From NCBI RefSeq assembly GCF_002368335.1, contig NZ_AP018289.1, forward strand, positions 1-64,000: a DNA stretch of 64,000 nt, given 5' to 3'. A program made the position numbers and the translations under genes. Positions 13,365-22,689 of this stretch are shown one piece after another. Numbering within the stretch: position 1 is the stretch's first letter; the number at the start of each line of letters is the position of its first letter. The DNA is from Nostoc sp. NIES-4103 (lineage in GTDB: Bacteria; Cyanobacteriota; Cyanobacteriia; Cyanobacteriales; Nostocaceae). The notes under the pieces are model-generated. The model was not told where the DNA came from and made no database searches. It saw only the letters and a list, made by a program, of their open reading frames with translations.

Positions 13365-15197
13365 TTATTCCCGAAGAGTCTGCAAATATGCGATCGCATC
13401 CATAATCTGTTGATAATATTGTATATTTCCTTCTTGGTAGTAAAGCTCGGCGGATTTTTGGAAATCGGCAATTGCTCCTTGATAATCTTGGAGATGACAA
13501 CGGATATCAGCTCGCAAAATGTACGCTGAAGCTGAATAAGGCTGAAGTTGCAAAGCTTGGTTTAAGTCTGTTTGCGCTTTTGGCAAGTCTCCCAATTGCA
13601 AAAAGCTACGACCCCGATTATACCAGTATTCAGCCAAGCTAGAGTCGATGCCAATTGCTTGATCGTAATCTGCTATTGCCCCTTCATAGTCTTGCAGGGC
13701 ATAACGAGCATTAGCGCGATCGCTGTACAATGTTGCCAACTGGGGATTGATTTGCAAACCTAGGGTATAGTCAGCGATCGCACCTTCATAGTCTTGTTGA
13801 GCATAGCGCAAACAACCCCGGTTATAGTAAGCTTCTATTAATTCAGGATTAATCTCTATGGCTTTGTTGTAATCTGCCATCGCTCCTTGTTCTGCTCCTA
13901 ACAAACGACGAGCATTACCTCGGTTAGAATAAGCTTGAGAAAACTCCGGCGACAATTCTATTGCCTGTGTATAATCTTTGACTGCATCTGAGAAATTTTG
14001 CAAAGCTTCGTGGGCAATTCCTCGCCCGTAATAAGCTTGTGCTAAATTGGCATTAATCTGCAATGCTTGGTTGTAGTCTGCAATTGCTTTTTGATAATCT
14101 CCCAAGCAGCGACGAGCAGTGGCGCGATCGCAGTATGCTTGGGCTAGATGAGGATTTTGTTGCAGTAGTTGATTGCTATGTGTAATTGCTTGAGTGTAAT
14201 CTCCTAATTGGCAATGAGCATGAGCCAGAAAGCCATAGGCTAAGGTTAAAGTCGGATTTTTCTGCAAGGCGAGATTAAAGTCTGCAATAGCTTGTGGATA
14301 ATCTTGAAGTTGAGAACGAATCAAACCCCGCTCGTAGTATACTTGTGCATCATCAGGATTCAGTATTACAGCTAAGTTAAAGTCCTCAATCGCTTGTTGA
14401 TAATCTTGTAGGTGAGAACGAACTAGACCGCGATTGTAGTATGCTGTGGCAAAATTAGGGTCAATTTCTAGGGTGCAATTGTAATCTGCAATTGCACCTT
14501 GATAGTCTCCTAGGGCATAGCGGGTATTAGCTCGGTTATGGTAAGCTTCTTTGAGGTTAGGGTCAAGTTGTAATGCTCGGTCATAATCAGCGATCGCTTG
14601 CTGATATTCTCCTAAACTATGGTAAGCACTACCACGACTGCTGTAAGCTGCGGCAAAATCAGGAGACCACTGTAAAGCTTGTTGCAAATCTGCAATCGCT
14701 CTCTGATAATCACCTTGTTGATCACGATAAATACCCCGATTATGCAATGCCTGAGCAATATCGACGTGAATATGATTAGCTAAGTCAGTACTCAACTCAA
14801 TTGTATGATGATAATCTGCGATCGCTTGATCATAGTCTCCTAAAACAAAGTAGGCATTACCGCGACTGTGGTAAGATTGGGCGAAATCAGGATTGATTTG
14901 TAATGCCCGATGATGATCGGCGATCGCTCCAGTATAATCTGCTAAAAAGTAGCGAGCATTAGCCCGATTGTAGTATGCTTCTGTAAAATCGGGATTAATT
15001 TCTATTGCTCGATCAAAGTCAGCGATCGCTGCGTAATAATCTTTGAATTCACCGCTCTTGATTATACCCCTATTATGGTATGCTTCGGCATATTCATGAT
15101 TAAGTTTGATTGCTATTGTGTAAGCAGCGATCGCTCCTTGATAGTCCCCTTGCAAATGTTTGTCTAATCCCTGGTTAAAAAAATTATCAGCGTTCAT
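13365..15197 (-). CDS. Large tetratricopeptide-repeat protein
   Basis: A 610-residue protein composed almost wholly of about 17 TPR units of 34 residues (typical unit AYYNRGxxxxxLxDYxxAIxDYNxALQINPxxx). There is no signal peptide, membrane segment or catalytic domain, so it is a cytoplasmic scaffold of unknown partner. DNA-level similarity between units is high, so the number of repeats may vary between strains. It starts at ATG 15197 and is followed by a short gap before the convergent kinase gene. Confidence 0.9.
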   Translation of the reverse strand: MNADNFFNQGLDKHLQGDYQGAIAAYTIAIKLNHEYAEAYHNRGIIKSGEFKDYYAAIADFDRAIEINPDFTEAYYNRANARYFLADYTGAIADHHRALQINPDFAQSYHSRGNAYFVLGDYDQAIADYHHTIELSTDLANHIHVDIAQALHNRGIYRDQQGDYQRAIADLQQALQWSPDFAAAYSSRGSAYHSLGEYQQAIADYDRALQLDPNLKEAYHNRANTRYALGDYQGAIADYNCTLEIDPNFATAYYNRGLVRSHLQDYQQAIEDFNLAVILNPDDAQVYYERGLIRSQLQDYPQAIADFNLALQKNPTLTLAYGFLAHAHCQLGDYTQAITHSNQLLQQNPHLAQAYCDRATARRCLGDYQKAIADYNQALQINANLAQAYYGRGIAHEALQNFSDAVKDYTQAIELSPEFSQAYSNRGNARRLLGAEQGAMADYNKAIEINPELIEAYYNRGCLRYAQQDYEGAIADYTLGLQINPQLATLYSDRANARYALQDYEGAIADYDQAIGIDSSLAEYWYNRGRSFLQLGDLPKAQTDLNQALQLQPYSASAYILRADIRCHLQDYQGAIADFQKSAELYYQEGNIQYYQQIMDAIAYLQTLRE

Positions 15198-15280
15198 CTG
15201 CGCGATTGCGTTTTTATTTCATGGTTAATTAATTTCGCAACAGTTTTAAAACACCGTGTTTAACAGTCACTTTTCTCTCA

Positions 15281-15820
15281 CTAAAAACGCGGAATTGAAG
15301 ATGGTAAACCAACTCGCATAAATAATCGTGCGAATGCTTGAGAAAAGTGTTCTAAGTAGGGAGATTTTAACCGCCACCGACAGCCTATCTCTGTGGCGTG
15401 TTTCACAATATATTCATAAGGTAAACTATATATTTCTCTAAAATTTACAACGACTGCTTCCCTATTATTGTCCGGGTCGGTTGGTGATGCTAGTAAATGC
15501 AATCCTTCAATCCTACCCATTAAAACTTCATTCCATTTACCCTTTTTTGCAAATACTGGGTTAGTTTCCTCAAATTCGGAGATAGAGTTAATTGTACATA
15601 CAACTACTTGACTGACTTTTTTGTTGTCGAGGTCACAACTTTGAGTTAAAACAATTAAATCTAACTCGTTTATTTCTACCTCTACTTCTTGAGTTTCGTG
15701 ATCTTTTTTGCCAAAAGTTGTCGGATCAAATAATGGTACTGGTATGAGACACCCAGGTAGGTAATCTCCTTGCCTGAGAGTCGGTTCATTAACCTGCACC
15801 CAGAAAGGGTCTATGGTCAT
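15281..15820 (-). CDS. Third gene of a TIGR04255 operon, unknown
   Basis: A 179-residue protein beginning MTIDPFWVQVNEPTLRQGDYLPG. It contains LIVLTQSCDLDNKKV, a motif I have seen as a characteristic core in uncharacterised proteins of accessory operons, but no enzyme is identified. Its ATG overlaps the preceding stop by four bases (ATGA). It is the last of three coupled leftward genes. A conflict or immunity role is a guess from the sporadic nature of TIGR04255 loci. Confidence 0.55.
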   Translation of the reverse strand: MTIDPFWVQVNEPTLRQGDYLPGCLIPVPLFDPTTFGKKDHETQEVEVEINELDLIVLTQSCDLDNKKVSQVVVCTINSISEFEETNPVFAKKGKWNEVLMGRIEGLHLLASPTDPDNNREAVVVNFREIYSLPYEYIVKHATEIGCRWRLKSPYLEHFSQAFARLFMRVGLPSSIPRF

Positions 15821-16110
15821 TCTTCGTCTAGAAAATATGGCAGAGGTTTTCTACGCCCTTTGAACTTGGCCTGCATAACTACCCGTTCTGAGCGTTTTGG
15901 TGGAACTGGATTGTAATCTACTTCACCAATATTTTTAAAATACTCTAGATATTGCTGAATTTCTATCAACACTTGCAAAGCGTTTTCAGTTATTTCAGCA
16001 ATTTTTCGCCCTTCTGGGCTTTGCAGTCCAGATGTAACAGTTGGCTCAGTTGCTATTAATCTGAGTGGCGGTGATGTACCGTTAGGACGTAGGGGTGCAA
16101 TTGTAGCCAT
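15817..16110 (-). CDS. Small middle gene of a TIGR04255 operon
   Basis: A 97-residue protein from ATG 16110 (MATIAPLRPNGTSPPLRLIA). The N-terminal third is proline-rich and probably disordered. A helix (ITENALQVLIEIQQYLEYF) follows, then a basic tail. Its start overlaps the stop of the TIGR04255 gene by one base and its stop overlaps the next start by four. The tight overlaps suggest stoichiometric production of three partner proteins. Confidence 0.55.
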   Translation of the reverse strand: MATIAPLRPNGTSPPLRLIATEPTVTSGLQSPEGRKIAEITENALQVLIEIQQYLEYFKNIGEVDYNPVPPKRSERVVMQAKFKGRRKPLPYFLDEE

Positions 16111-16847
16111 TAGTTGATCAACTCCCTTGTTCGTTCTGTAATACAAGCTTCAAAAACTTCATCAGCCAGCTTGTGCAGTTGTTCTAGAAAATCCCAAATT
16201 CCTACTTGATCATTTGGTATATCCCGTTCTCTAAATATATCAATATCCAAAAGTATAGACACGATTTCTGGCGCTGGAGGAGGAACTATTGTTTGATTAA
16301 GAACGAGCATTGCACCCAAATTATTTTGAGGAATTTGTAATTGCATGAAGTAGCCACTTAATCCTTGGGGCAAATCAGCAGATACTTCAGGAAATGTCCG
16401 TAGGTATTCTTTTAAGTCACCTACAGGCAGGGGGATATCCAGTCGATTGATGTAACGGACTGTTAGACGGATGATAGTTTTTGGATTAGTCAATGACTGA
16501 TAAATACTCCACAGCCGTTGTGCTTCATCCCGGAATGTCTCCCAACAGTCATAAGGAGAAAGCCTACTGAAGGTAAAGCCATTGAGACGTGTCTGAAGAA
16601 TTTGTTTTTGTTTACTACTGACAAATCTATACCCTATTTGGGTTTGACTTGCCGTAGCCCCAACATTATCACCAGCCATCATCAACCCCTCTAGCACAAA
16701 CACATCCTCACGTTCAGGGTACTCAGCTTGAATGCTGGAGTGTACCTGTACCAGATTGTCAAGTTTAAATTCTGGCGAAAGTTCAACTTGTATGTCTATA
16801 ACCGCTTCTGTAATTGGAGTACGTGAGTAGTGTTTTCGAGCTTGCAT
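16110..16847 (-). CDS. TIGR04255 family protein
   Basis: A 245-residue protein beginning MQARKHYSRTPITEAVIDIQ, which matches the sporadically distributed TIGR04255 family: N-terminal PITEAVIDIQ, a central IGYRFVSSKQKQILQTRLNGF and RLTVRYINRLDIP, and a C-terminal helix around IWDFLEQLHKLADEVFEACI. The biochemical function of the family is not known to me. ATG 16847 fits the family start. It is the first complete gene of a three-gene coupled operon and lies 42 bases after an ORF fragment on the same strand. Confidence 0.7.
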   Translation of the reverse strand: MQARKHYSRTPITEAVIDIQVELSPEFKLDNLVQVHSSIQAEYPEREDVFVLEGLMMAGDNVGATASQTQIGYRFVSSKQKQILQTRLNGFTFSRLSPYDCWETFRDEAQRLWSIYQSLTNPKTIIRLTVRYINRLDIPLPVGDLKEYLRTFPEVSADLPQGLSGYFMQLQIPQNNLGAMLVLNQTIVPPPAPEIVSILLDIDIFRERDIPNDQVGIWDFLEQLHKLADEVFEACITERTRELIN

Positions 16848-16889
16848 ATCAATTATCCTAAACTGTCTGGGTCTTAAGAGCAATGCAAG

Positions 16890-17036
16890 TTATGACACCT
16901 TTACAATATCCGGCGCTTCTATAGCAAAGTATTTTTCCTCAAAAGCGAAATCTTTATAAAAAAACCCAAAGATACGCACAAATATTTGTACCTCTGTATC
17001 TAGATGTGAGGCTAAAATTCTCTGCCTCAAATACAA
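16890..17036 (-). pseudogene. ORF fragment upstream of the TIGR04255 operon
   Basis: The frame ending at 16890 reads ASHLDTEVQIFVRIFGFFY and ends FAIEAPDIVKVS, with protein-like composition and no ATG. A TTG at 17036 would give 48 residues, but the frame stays open upstream to the end of cphB. It is either a small gene with an unusual start or the 3' remnant of a first operon gene. I do not recognise the family. Confidence 0.35.
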
Positions 17037-17104
17037 ATTGGCATAGGTAATATTGTTTGAGATAGTTGTAACAGCCTTTTGATGAAGACTTTTAATCCTA
17101 AATC

Positions 17105-17929
17105 CTAAATTGGTATAGTGCCTGAAGTTAGAATAGGCTGGCGGTTTTTCAGGTCAAAAATACAACCATGTGATAGTATATGAAATCTGACTCCACAAAT
17201 CGCCATCGGCTCATCCTTTAAAACTTTGTACATATTATTGTATGTAGACTCTGACTGATCCACCACTGTTACTGAACCTTTGCCAATCACTTCAATTTGG
17301 CTATCCGTCACTACCATAGCGGTATTCTCGTCTATGCCAAATCCTAACACCGCAGATTCTTGAAGCAAAGCTGAAATTAGACGTCCCAAGCGTCCGCGCT
17401 GAGAAAAATGCTGATCTATCAACACTCCAGGAAGAAAACCAAGACCAGCAGCAATTTCGACAATTTCAATTCGAGGGTGTGTTTGTGAATCGCCTTCCAC
17501 AATCATTTTATCTGGCATTACAGCAGCGCCGGCACTGGTTCCTGCTATAACTGTGCCTGCCGAAAATTGTTTGTGAATTGCCGCATCAAGTTTAGTATCT
17601 TTGAGAATGCTGGTAATGCGAGCTTGGTTGCCTCCAGTAAAAAATATACCTGTTGCTTTGGCGATCGCTTCTAATGCAGTGGATGAAGATGCATCTCTAC
17701 GTGTTTCCGTATCAATAATGTAAACTTCTTCTGCTCCCAGCCGCTCAAACACTTTAATATAGTTCTCTCCTACTTCTTTGGGTAGTTCTGTTGCAGCTGT
17801 GATAATTGCAATTTTTGCCTTTGTATCCCCAGCACGGCGAACAAACTCCCATAAAATTTGTGAATCACTATCTTTGTCTTCAGAACCCCCAATAATCACT
17901 AATTGCCGTTTGCTTTCATTGATCGTCAT
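17105..17929 (-). CDS. cphB: Cyanophycinase
   Basis: A 274-residue serine exopeptidase of family S51 that degrades the nitrogen reserve cyanophycin to beta-Asp-Arg dipeptides in the cytoplasm. The nucleophile is Ser132 in AGTSAGAAVM, and His174 in IDQHFSQRGRLGRL belongs to the active site; length and numbering fit the family. No cphA gene lies beside it in this window, unlike the common cphB-cphA pair. A frameshifted relic lies 67 bases upstream on the same strand. Confidence 0.93.
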   Translation of the reverse strand: MTINESKRQLVIIGGSEDKDSDSQILWEFVRRAGDTKAKIAIITAATELPKEVGENYIKVFERLGAEEVYIIDTETRRDASSSTALEAIAKATGIFFTGGNQARITSILKDTKLDAAIHKQFSAGTVIAGTSAGAAVMPDKMIVEGDSQTHPRIEIVEIAAGLGFLPGVLIDQHFSQRGRLGRLISALLQESAVLGFGIDENTAMVVTDSQIEVIGKGSVTVVDQSESTYNNMYKVLKDEPMAICGVRFHILSHGCIFDLKNRQPILTSGTIPI

Positions 17930-17996
17930 AATACCTCTAGTTAGAAGATGAAATTTAAAACTATAAATTCAACTATTTTTATTGGCAAAGTTATAA

Positions 17997-18239
17997 CTAG
18001 CTACTTGAGTTTTGAAAATAATTATTTTTCAATGCAAATATTTCTACTTCAGATAGCCAAATCATAGTTTCATAGCCAATTCCATCTATTTTTGGCTCTA
18101 GTTTCATTTCCATTTATTTATACCAGATAAGTCCAGCTACCAGACTCAGGACGATAATTCTTGATATTGCCTACTCCACCAATAAATTTTACTATTTGTT
18201 CCTGATGAATTTAGGTATTTTTAAATTACTTTTTGCCAT
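17997..18239 (-). pseudogene. Frameshifted relic of a small protein gene
   Basis: Leftward, ATG at 18239 opens MAKSNLKIPKFI. After a frameshift the sequence continues EQIVKFIGGVGNIKNYRPES and GSWTYLV, then a TAA. A second shift leads to EMKLEPKIDGIGYETMIWLS and EVEIFALKN, ending at a stop at 17997. All three pieces are protein-like and in consistent order, so this is a decayed gene of about 75 residues. The second break fits about ten extra bases. I cannot name the family. Confidence 0.5.
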
Positions 18240-19464
18240 AATTTGTTATTTATTGAGCTAATATATAGCTATAGTTTAATGATTAGATTGGTGAAACCTA
18301 GCATGTTTATTTCACCGATTTTTTTAAAAATTTGGTGAGCTTGTAGTTTAAAAACCTTACCTATTACTATATATCATATTGTAGCTAAAAACTCACATAC
18401 TATTCTCTATCAGGAGTTTTAAATTTGCATAAAAACCTATATATCTACAGTTATAAAATAAATTTTATCTAAGTTGATAAACTTGTTATTAATTCTCAGT
18501 TTAATTTTCTCAAATAAAAAATCGCTCTGACAATTATTCTCTCAAAAAAATATATTAAAATGACCAGAATGGTTTAAATACAGCACTTTTTATGTAGATT
18601 AAAGTACATCCTTGCTAACCCTCCCACCCCCCTTTGACTACCCCTTAGTAAGGTTGAACAGAGGAGGGTATGCAAAGTGTGCAGGTGGCTTATTTTTGTT
18701 CTTCACTCACTTCAAATCTGCTGTATATATAAAAATATGAAAATTGTTGAATTTTAAATACTTATATTAATTAACTTTAAAGTGTTAAACATACTTGATA
18801 ATCAGATTTTATTTACTAGTAATAAAAACCCCTTTATATCGCTATGAAGGGGTTTTGAGGATTATGTTTGAGAGAAAAATGATACTGCTTAAATTCATTT
18901 AGTAGATGATTAAAGTTTATATTTAACTGCTATACATTTACTCCACCTATAGTTAAATTTCAGATTAATCTGAGAAGTGATCATGGATACAAATAAATTT
19001 GCTTTTAATTGTAAATTTATAATTATTATCGCCATTACTTGTACCTTTTGCTAAAAACTCACCCAAAAGAGGATGAAGTTTTTCATAATTGACGACTGAC
19101 GCAAACAATAGCTCAAACTCCTATTTTCATGTAAAAGCAATTGATGAATTGCCGCAGAGAGCGTGTAGTTTCACTCTAGTCCGATAATTTATTATTTATC
19201 TTTTTATTCATCTCAGGCGCATGGATATTCCTGTAAAGGCTTTCAAAGCTTGACTTAATTAAACTCAAATTCAAGTTTGGTAAAACTAACCAACAAGAAG
19301 TTCGGTTTTGCCCACTAGTGAGATTTTCATAATTTAGTACATTGGTATTACTGGTAAATAACCAAGGACATTAAACTTCTTCAGTACCTATTAGTTTTTA
19401 AGCAAAAGCTTCTTTCTCTCATCAGGAGGGGGCTTTAGCATTCTCGTGAAGGAAAACTGGAAGA
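18240..19464. other. Long AT-rich intergenic region
   Basis: About 1.2 kb without a convincing gene. It holds an inverted repeat ACCCTCC/GGAGGGT with an inner CCTTA/TAAGG stem at about 18618-18669, an intrinsic terminator at 18825-18856, and a 23-codon hydrophobic ORF at about 18983 (MDTNKFAFNCKFIIIIAITC) that is too short to trust. The terminator implies some transcript from this region, perhaps a small RNA. Confidence 0.5.
18825..18856. terminator. Intrinsic terminator inside the intergenic region
   Basis: AAAACCCCTT/AAGGGGTTTT, a perfect 10-bp stem with a 12-base loop, far from any annotated gene. It suggests an unannotated transcript ending here. Confidence 0.65.
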
Positions 19465-20325
19465 GTGAAAAAAAAGATTTTTGCAGCAGTTCTTGCCTTT
19501 TTAACTTTAATTATGGTTCTACTTGCAGGTTCTACACAGAGTTTTGATAAATCTCATCAAATCAACGAACTCTATATCTTTGGTGATAGCCTTTCGGATA
19601 TAGGAAATGTATTCAAAGCCACTAACGGAGTTTATCCTCCTAGTCCACCTTACTTTCAAGGGCGTTATTCTAATGGCCCAGTTTGGGTAGAATATCTCGG
19701 TTCTCAACTAGGATTAACTAATGCAAAAAGCAGTAATTTTGCTTATGGAGGTGCAACGACTGTCAGCGGTAGTCTGAATGGAGTTCCAGGTACATTAGCA
19801 CAAGTATATACTTATACTAAATCACATCAAAAGTTCAATTCCAATGGACTTTATGTGATCTGGGCTGGAGCAAATGACTATCTGTTTGGTGCAGAACAGC
19901 CTGCTGCTTCAATTGGTAATTTATCCAATGCAATTAAGTCACTTTCATCAGCAGGAGCTAAAAAAATCTTGGTTGCTAATTTACCAGATTTAGGTAAACT
20001 CCCAGCTACCTACAATACTGTCAATTCCCGTGCCCTTAGTTCATTGACAAACCTGCATAATTTGGAGTTGGCTAAAACTATAAATTTGTTTCACCAAGAA
20101 TCAGGGAATAGCACTAAAATCTTTCAACTTGATGTTAATTCTTTATATCGGGAAGCAATGGATAAACCTGAAAAATTTGGTTTGACAAATGTGACTCAGG
20201 GGTGTGTCTCTAATCTTGCTACTTGTGACAATCCAAACAAGTTTTTGTTCTGGGATGGTATTCATCCAACAACTGCTGCTCATCGCATCTTGGCACAAGC
20301 AGCTTTGAAGACCCTCTCTGAATGA
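19465..20325 (+). CDS. Secreted SGNH/GDSL-family hydrolase
   Basis: A 286-residue esterase or lipase of the GDSL type. A GTG start with GGAAG upstream gives an N-terminal signal peptide (basic MKKK, then a hydrophobic core to about residue 24). The four conserved blocks are present: block I FGDSLSDIGN with the nucleophilic Ser, block II Gly in YGGATT, block III GAND, and block V WDGIHPT with the catalytic Asp and His. It probably acts outside the cell or in the periplasm on an ester substrate that cannot be predicted. It is convergent with cydA. Confidence 0.9.
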   Translation: MKKKIFAAVLAFLTLIMVLLAGSTQSFDKSHQINELYIFGDSLSDIGNVFKATNGVYPPSPPYFQGRYSNGPVWVEYLGSQLGLTNAKSSNFAYGGATTVSGSLNGVPGTLAQVYTYTKSHQKFNSNGLYVIWAGANDYLFGAEQPAASIGNLSNAIKSLSSAGAKKILVANLPDLGKLPATYNTVNSRALSSLTNLHNLELAKTINLFHQESGNSTKIFQLDVNSLYREAMDKPEKFGLTNVTQGCVSNLATCDNPNKFLFWDGIHPTTAAHRILAQAALKTLSE

Positions 20326-20366
20326 ATTTAAATTCACCTTGAGAAAGAGTTGACACTCTCCAGTAG

Positions 20367-20394
20367 GGTGCGTTGTCGCGCAGCGCAACGCACC
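20367..20394. terminator. Shared terminator between convergent genes
   Basis: GGTGCGTTG/CAACGCACC, a perfect 9-bp stem with a 10-base loop between the GDSL gene and cydA. This GGTGCGTTG palindrome is a widespread intergenic repeat in cyanobacteria. Confidence 0.6.
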
Positions 20395-20403
20395 GCCAAC
20401 AAT

Positions 20404-21849
20404 TTACTGTTGTGCTTCAACGGGGCGTTCGTCGGGAAGAAACTCTCCAGGTTTTGTATCAATAGCTGGTTTGGTAACTTCAACTCCAGGTACAGGCAAG
20501 TCAAAATTCGGGCCTCTACGAATAATGCGGCTACCAAAATATACGTAGGCAATCAGTAATAAAATGTAAGTAACTGTAAAACCTGTGAGGGATGCAAGGA
20601 CATTGGTAGCAGGAACGTGAGAGGCAGAATCTACAGTACGAATTTGCCTGTAAAGCGTCCATGGCTGCCGCCCAACACAGCGTACAATCCAACCGGTATC
20701 GATCGCAATAAATCCCAGAGGAGCTGCAAACATCCAAGCACGCATCAGCCAACGCTGCTGAGTAATCTTTTCTTGTGAAAGTTTGCCTAGTAGCCAGTAT
20801 AAAATACTAGCAAACATTAATGCAGCTAAGAAAAAACCAATGGCAACCATCGTGCGGAAACAATAGTAGACTACACCAATCAAGCGCGGACGATCCTCTG
20901 GTTTCCACTCTTTTAAACCTAATACCGGCTCAGTTAACTTTTCTTTAAATTCCAAGATATATCCCAGTGCATTGGGAATGACAATTTCCCAATCATTTTT
21001 CTGTGCTTTGTTATTTGGTAAAGCTAGAAGACTCCAATCAGCAGACTGTCCAGCGGGAACTGTATTCCATTGGGCTTCCATTGCTGCCAGTTTTTCTGGT
21101 TGATAGCGATAGACTTGTTCAGCATTCAAATGTCCTACATATATTTGTAAAGGAGCAACTGCGATCGCTGCTGCTAAGGCAATCACAAAAGACTTAGAAA
21201 AAAAGGCTGGATGGCGATTTCTGAGAATATACCAAGCACTAATCCCACCAATAACAAACAACGACGTTTCTAGCGTTGCCAAAAACATATGCAAAACGCT
21301 GAACGGCATAAACGGGTTAAGGATTGCTTGAAAGTAATCATGAACCACAAACTTACCATTGACCATCTCTCCGCCTGCTGGTGTTTGCATCCAGGAACTG
21401 GCCGTCAAAATCCAAACTGTGGATAAATTTGCGCCAATGGCTACCAAAATTGTGGAAAGATAATGAATCGCAGGATTGACACGTTCCCATCCGAATAACA
21501 TAATCCCTAGAAAGGCGGCTTCTAGCATAAAAGCCCAAGAAGCCTCAAAACCAATGACACTGCCAAAAAAATTGCCAACCGCTTCCGAAAAGGGTGCCCA
21601 GTTCGTGCCAAACTGAAATTCCATGGGAATGCCGGTGGCTACACCAACACCGAAGTTGAGGGCATACAATTTAGACCAAAAGCGAGCATGATAGTAATAG
21701 TCGGGATTACGGGTTTTCAACCACAGTCCTTCAATGATCACCAAATAAATTCCCACACCTGTTGTCAGCGTGGGCCAAAGCATATGAATGCAAGCAGTCA
21801 GTGCAAACTGCATCCGCGACAGTACAACGGTATCAGATAGAAATTCCAT
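20404..21849 (-). CDS. cydA: Cytochrome bd-type quinol oxidase subunit I
   Basis: A 481-residue membrane protein with about nine helices, the haem-bearing subunit of the bd-type terminal oxidase that reduces O2 with quinol electrons. His22 in ACIHMLWP is a haem ligand position, and GRQPWTLYRQIRT is the conserved GRQPW block. The Q-loop region is short, as in the cyanide-insensitive subgroup. ATG 21849 (MEFLSDTVVLSRMQF) matches the family start. cydB, normally next to it, is absent here: downstream is a convergent hydrolase and upstream, 12 bases away on the same strand, is an SDR gene. Confidence 0.93.
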   Translation of the reverse strand: MEFLSDTVVLSRMQFALTACIHMLWPTLTTGVGIYLVIIEGLWLKTRNPDYYYHARFWSKLYALNFGVGVATGIPMEFQFGTNWAPFSEAVGNFFGSVIGFEASWAFMLEAAFLGIMLFGWERVNPAIHYLSTILVAIGANLSTVWILTASSWMQTPAGGEMVNGKFVVHDYFQAILNPFMPFSVLHMFLATLETSLFVIGGISAWYILRNRHPAFFSKSFVIALAAAIAVAPLQIYVGHLNAEQVYRYQPEKLAAMEAQWNTVPAGQSADWSLLALPNNKAQKNDWEIVIPNALGYILEFKEKLTEPVLGLKEWKPEDRPRLIGVVYYCFRTMVAIGFFLAALMFASILYWLLGKLSQEKITQQRWLMRAWMFAAPLGFIAIDTGWIVRCVGRQPWTLYRQIRTVDSASHVPATNVLASLTGFTVTYILLLIAYVYFGSRIIRRGPNFDLPVPGVEVTKPAIDTKPGEFLPDERPVEAQQ

Positions 21850-21861
21850 GATCACTTCTTG

Positions 21862-22575
21862 CTAAATTGCAGCAGAACGAGCCTCATCCACCTTAATAGT
21901 AGTACCTGTGATAAATTTGGCATCATCTGAAATCAGAAAAGCAACCGTTTTAGCAAGTTCTGTGTAAGTTGTTGGACGACCCCACATCAAATCATCAGGG
22001 ATATTCCAGCCTTCTAATTCTTCAAGACTGTCAGCAACAAAGAAAGGAGCGATTGAGTTCATGCGAATGTGATCAGCTCGATATCGCTTGGCGTAGAGTT
22101 TAGTAAATCCTTCCATTGCAGCGCGGAGTGTCCCGCTAAAGGGAGTTGCTAAGTCTGGTTCTTGGGAATCACAAGCGGAGATATTAACGATCGCTCCACC
22201 ACCCTGTTGACGCATCGGTTCTGTCACCAGCCTGGCAATGCGAACAACGCTTAAAAACAACATTTTAAAGTTTTCTGTCCACATTTCATCAGAGATTTCC
22301 AGTAAATCGGGGCGGGGTGGATCGCCAAAACTATTGATCACTGCATCAATACGACCAAACTTATTTAAAGTCCTTTGAACCAGCCTTTCTAAATCTTCAA
22401 CGTTGGACATTGAGCCTTGTACACCAATACCGCCAAACTCTTGGGCTAAACTCAAAACACTTTCGCTTCGCGCCATCAACGAAACTATATATCCTTGCGC
22501 TGCTAACTCCCGCGCACAGCCTGCGCCAATTCCACGACTCGATGCTGTGATAATTACAACCTTTTTTGAATTCAT
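21862..22575 (-). CDS. Atypical short-chain dehydrogenase/reductase
   Basis: A 237-residue Rossmann-fold SDR starting MNSKKVVIITASSRGIGAG, with the TxxxGIG nucleotide-binding motif and a conserved Ser in IVNISACDS. At the YxxxK catalytic site the sequence is PFSGTLRAAMEG, so both the catalytic Tyr and Lys appear replaced (Phe and Leu). The protein may be a non-canonical reductase or a binding-only paralogue. It ends 12 bases before cydA, so the two are probably cotranscribed, which is unusual and may link it to quinol or redox control. Confidence 0.8.
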   Translation of the reverse strand: MNSKKVVIITASSRGIGAGCARELAAQGYIVSLMARSESVLSLAQEFGGIGVQGSMSNVEDLERLVQRTLNKFGRIDAVINSFGDPPRPDLLEISDEMWTENFKMLFLSVVRIARLVTEPMRQQGGGAIVNISACDSQEPDLATPFSGTLRAAMEGFTKLYAKRYRADHIRMNSIAPFFVADSLEELEGWNIPDDLMWGRPTTYTELAKTVAFLISDDAKFITGTTIKVDEARSAAI

Positions 22576-22625
22576 CTTTTGCCCACTCACAAGAGATGTT
22601 AACCACCCATTCATAACAAAATGTA

Positions 22626-22655
22626 AAAACCCTGCTCAAGACTGAGCAGGGTTTT
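22626..22655. terminator. Bidirectional intrinsic terminator
   Basis: AAAACCCTGCTCA/TGAGCAGGGTTTT, a 13-bp stem with a 4-base loop. It ends the transcript of the small membrane-peptide gene and lies upstream of the SDR-cydA pair. Confidence 0.85.
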
Positions 22656-22689
22656 GTAAAGTTTTTTTGCTAACACTTTGAGATTTTTC

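Noticed and set aside
13365..15197. Plus-strand frames opposite the TPR gene
   Set aside because: They are antisense shadows of the repetitive TPR codons with no start signals.
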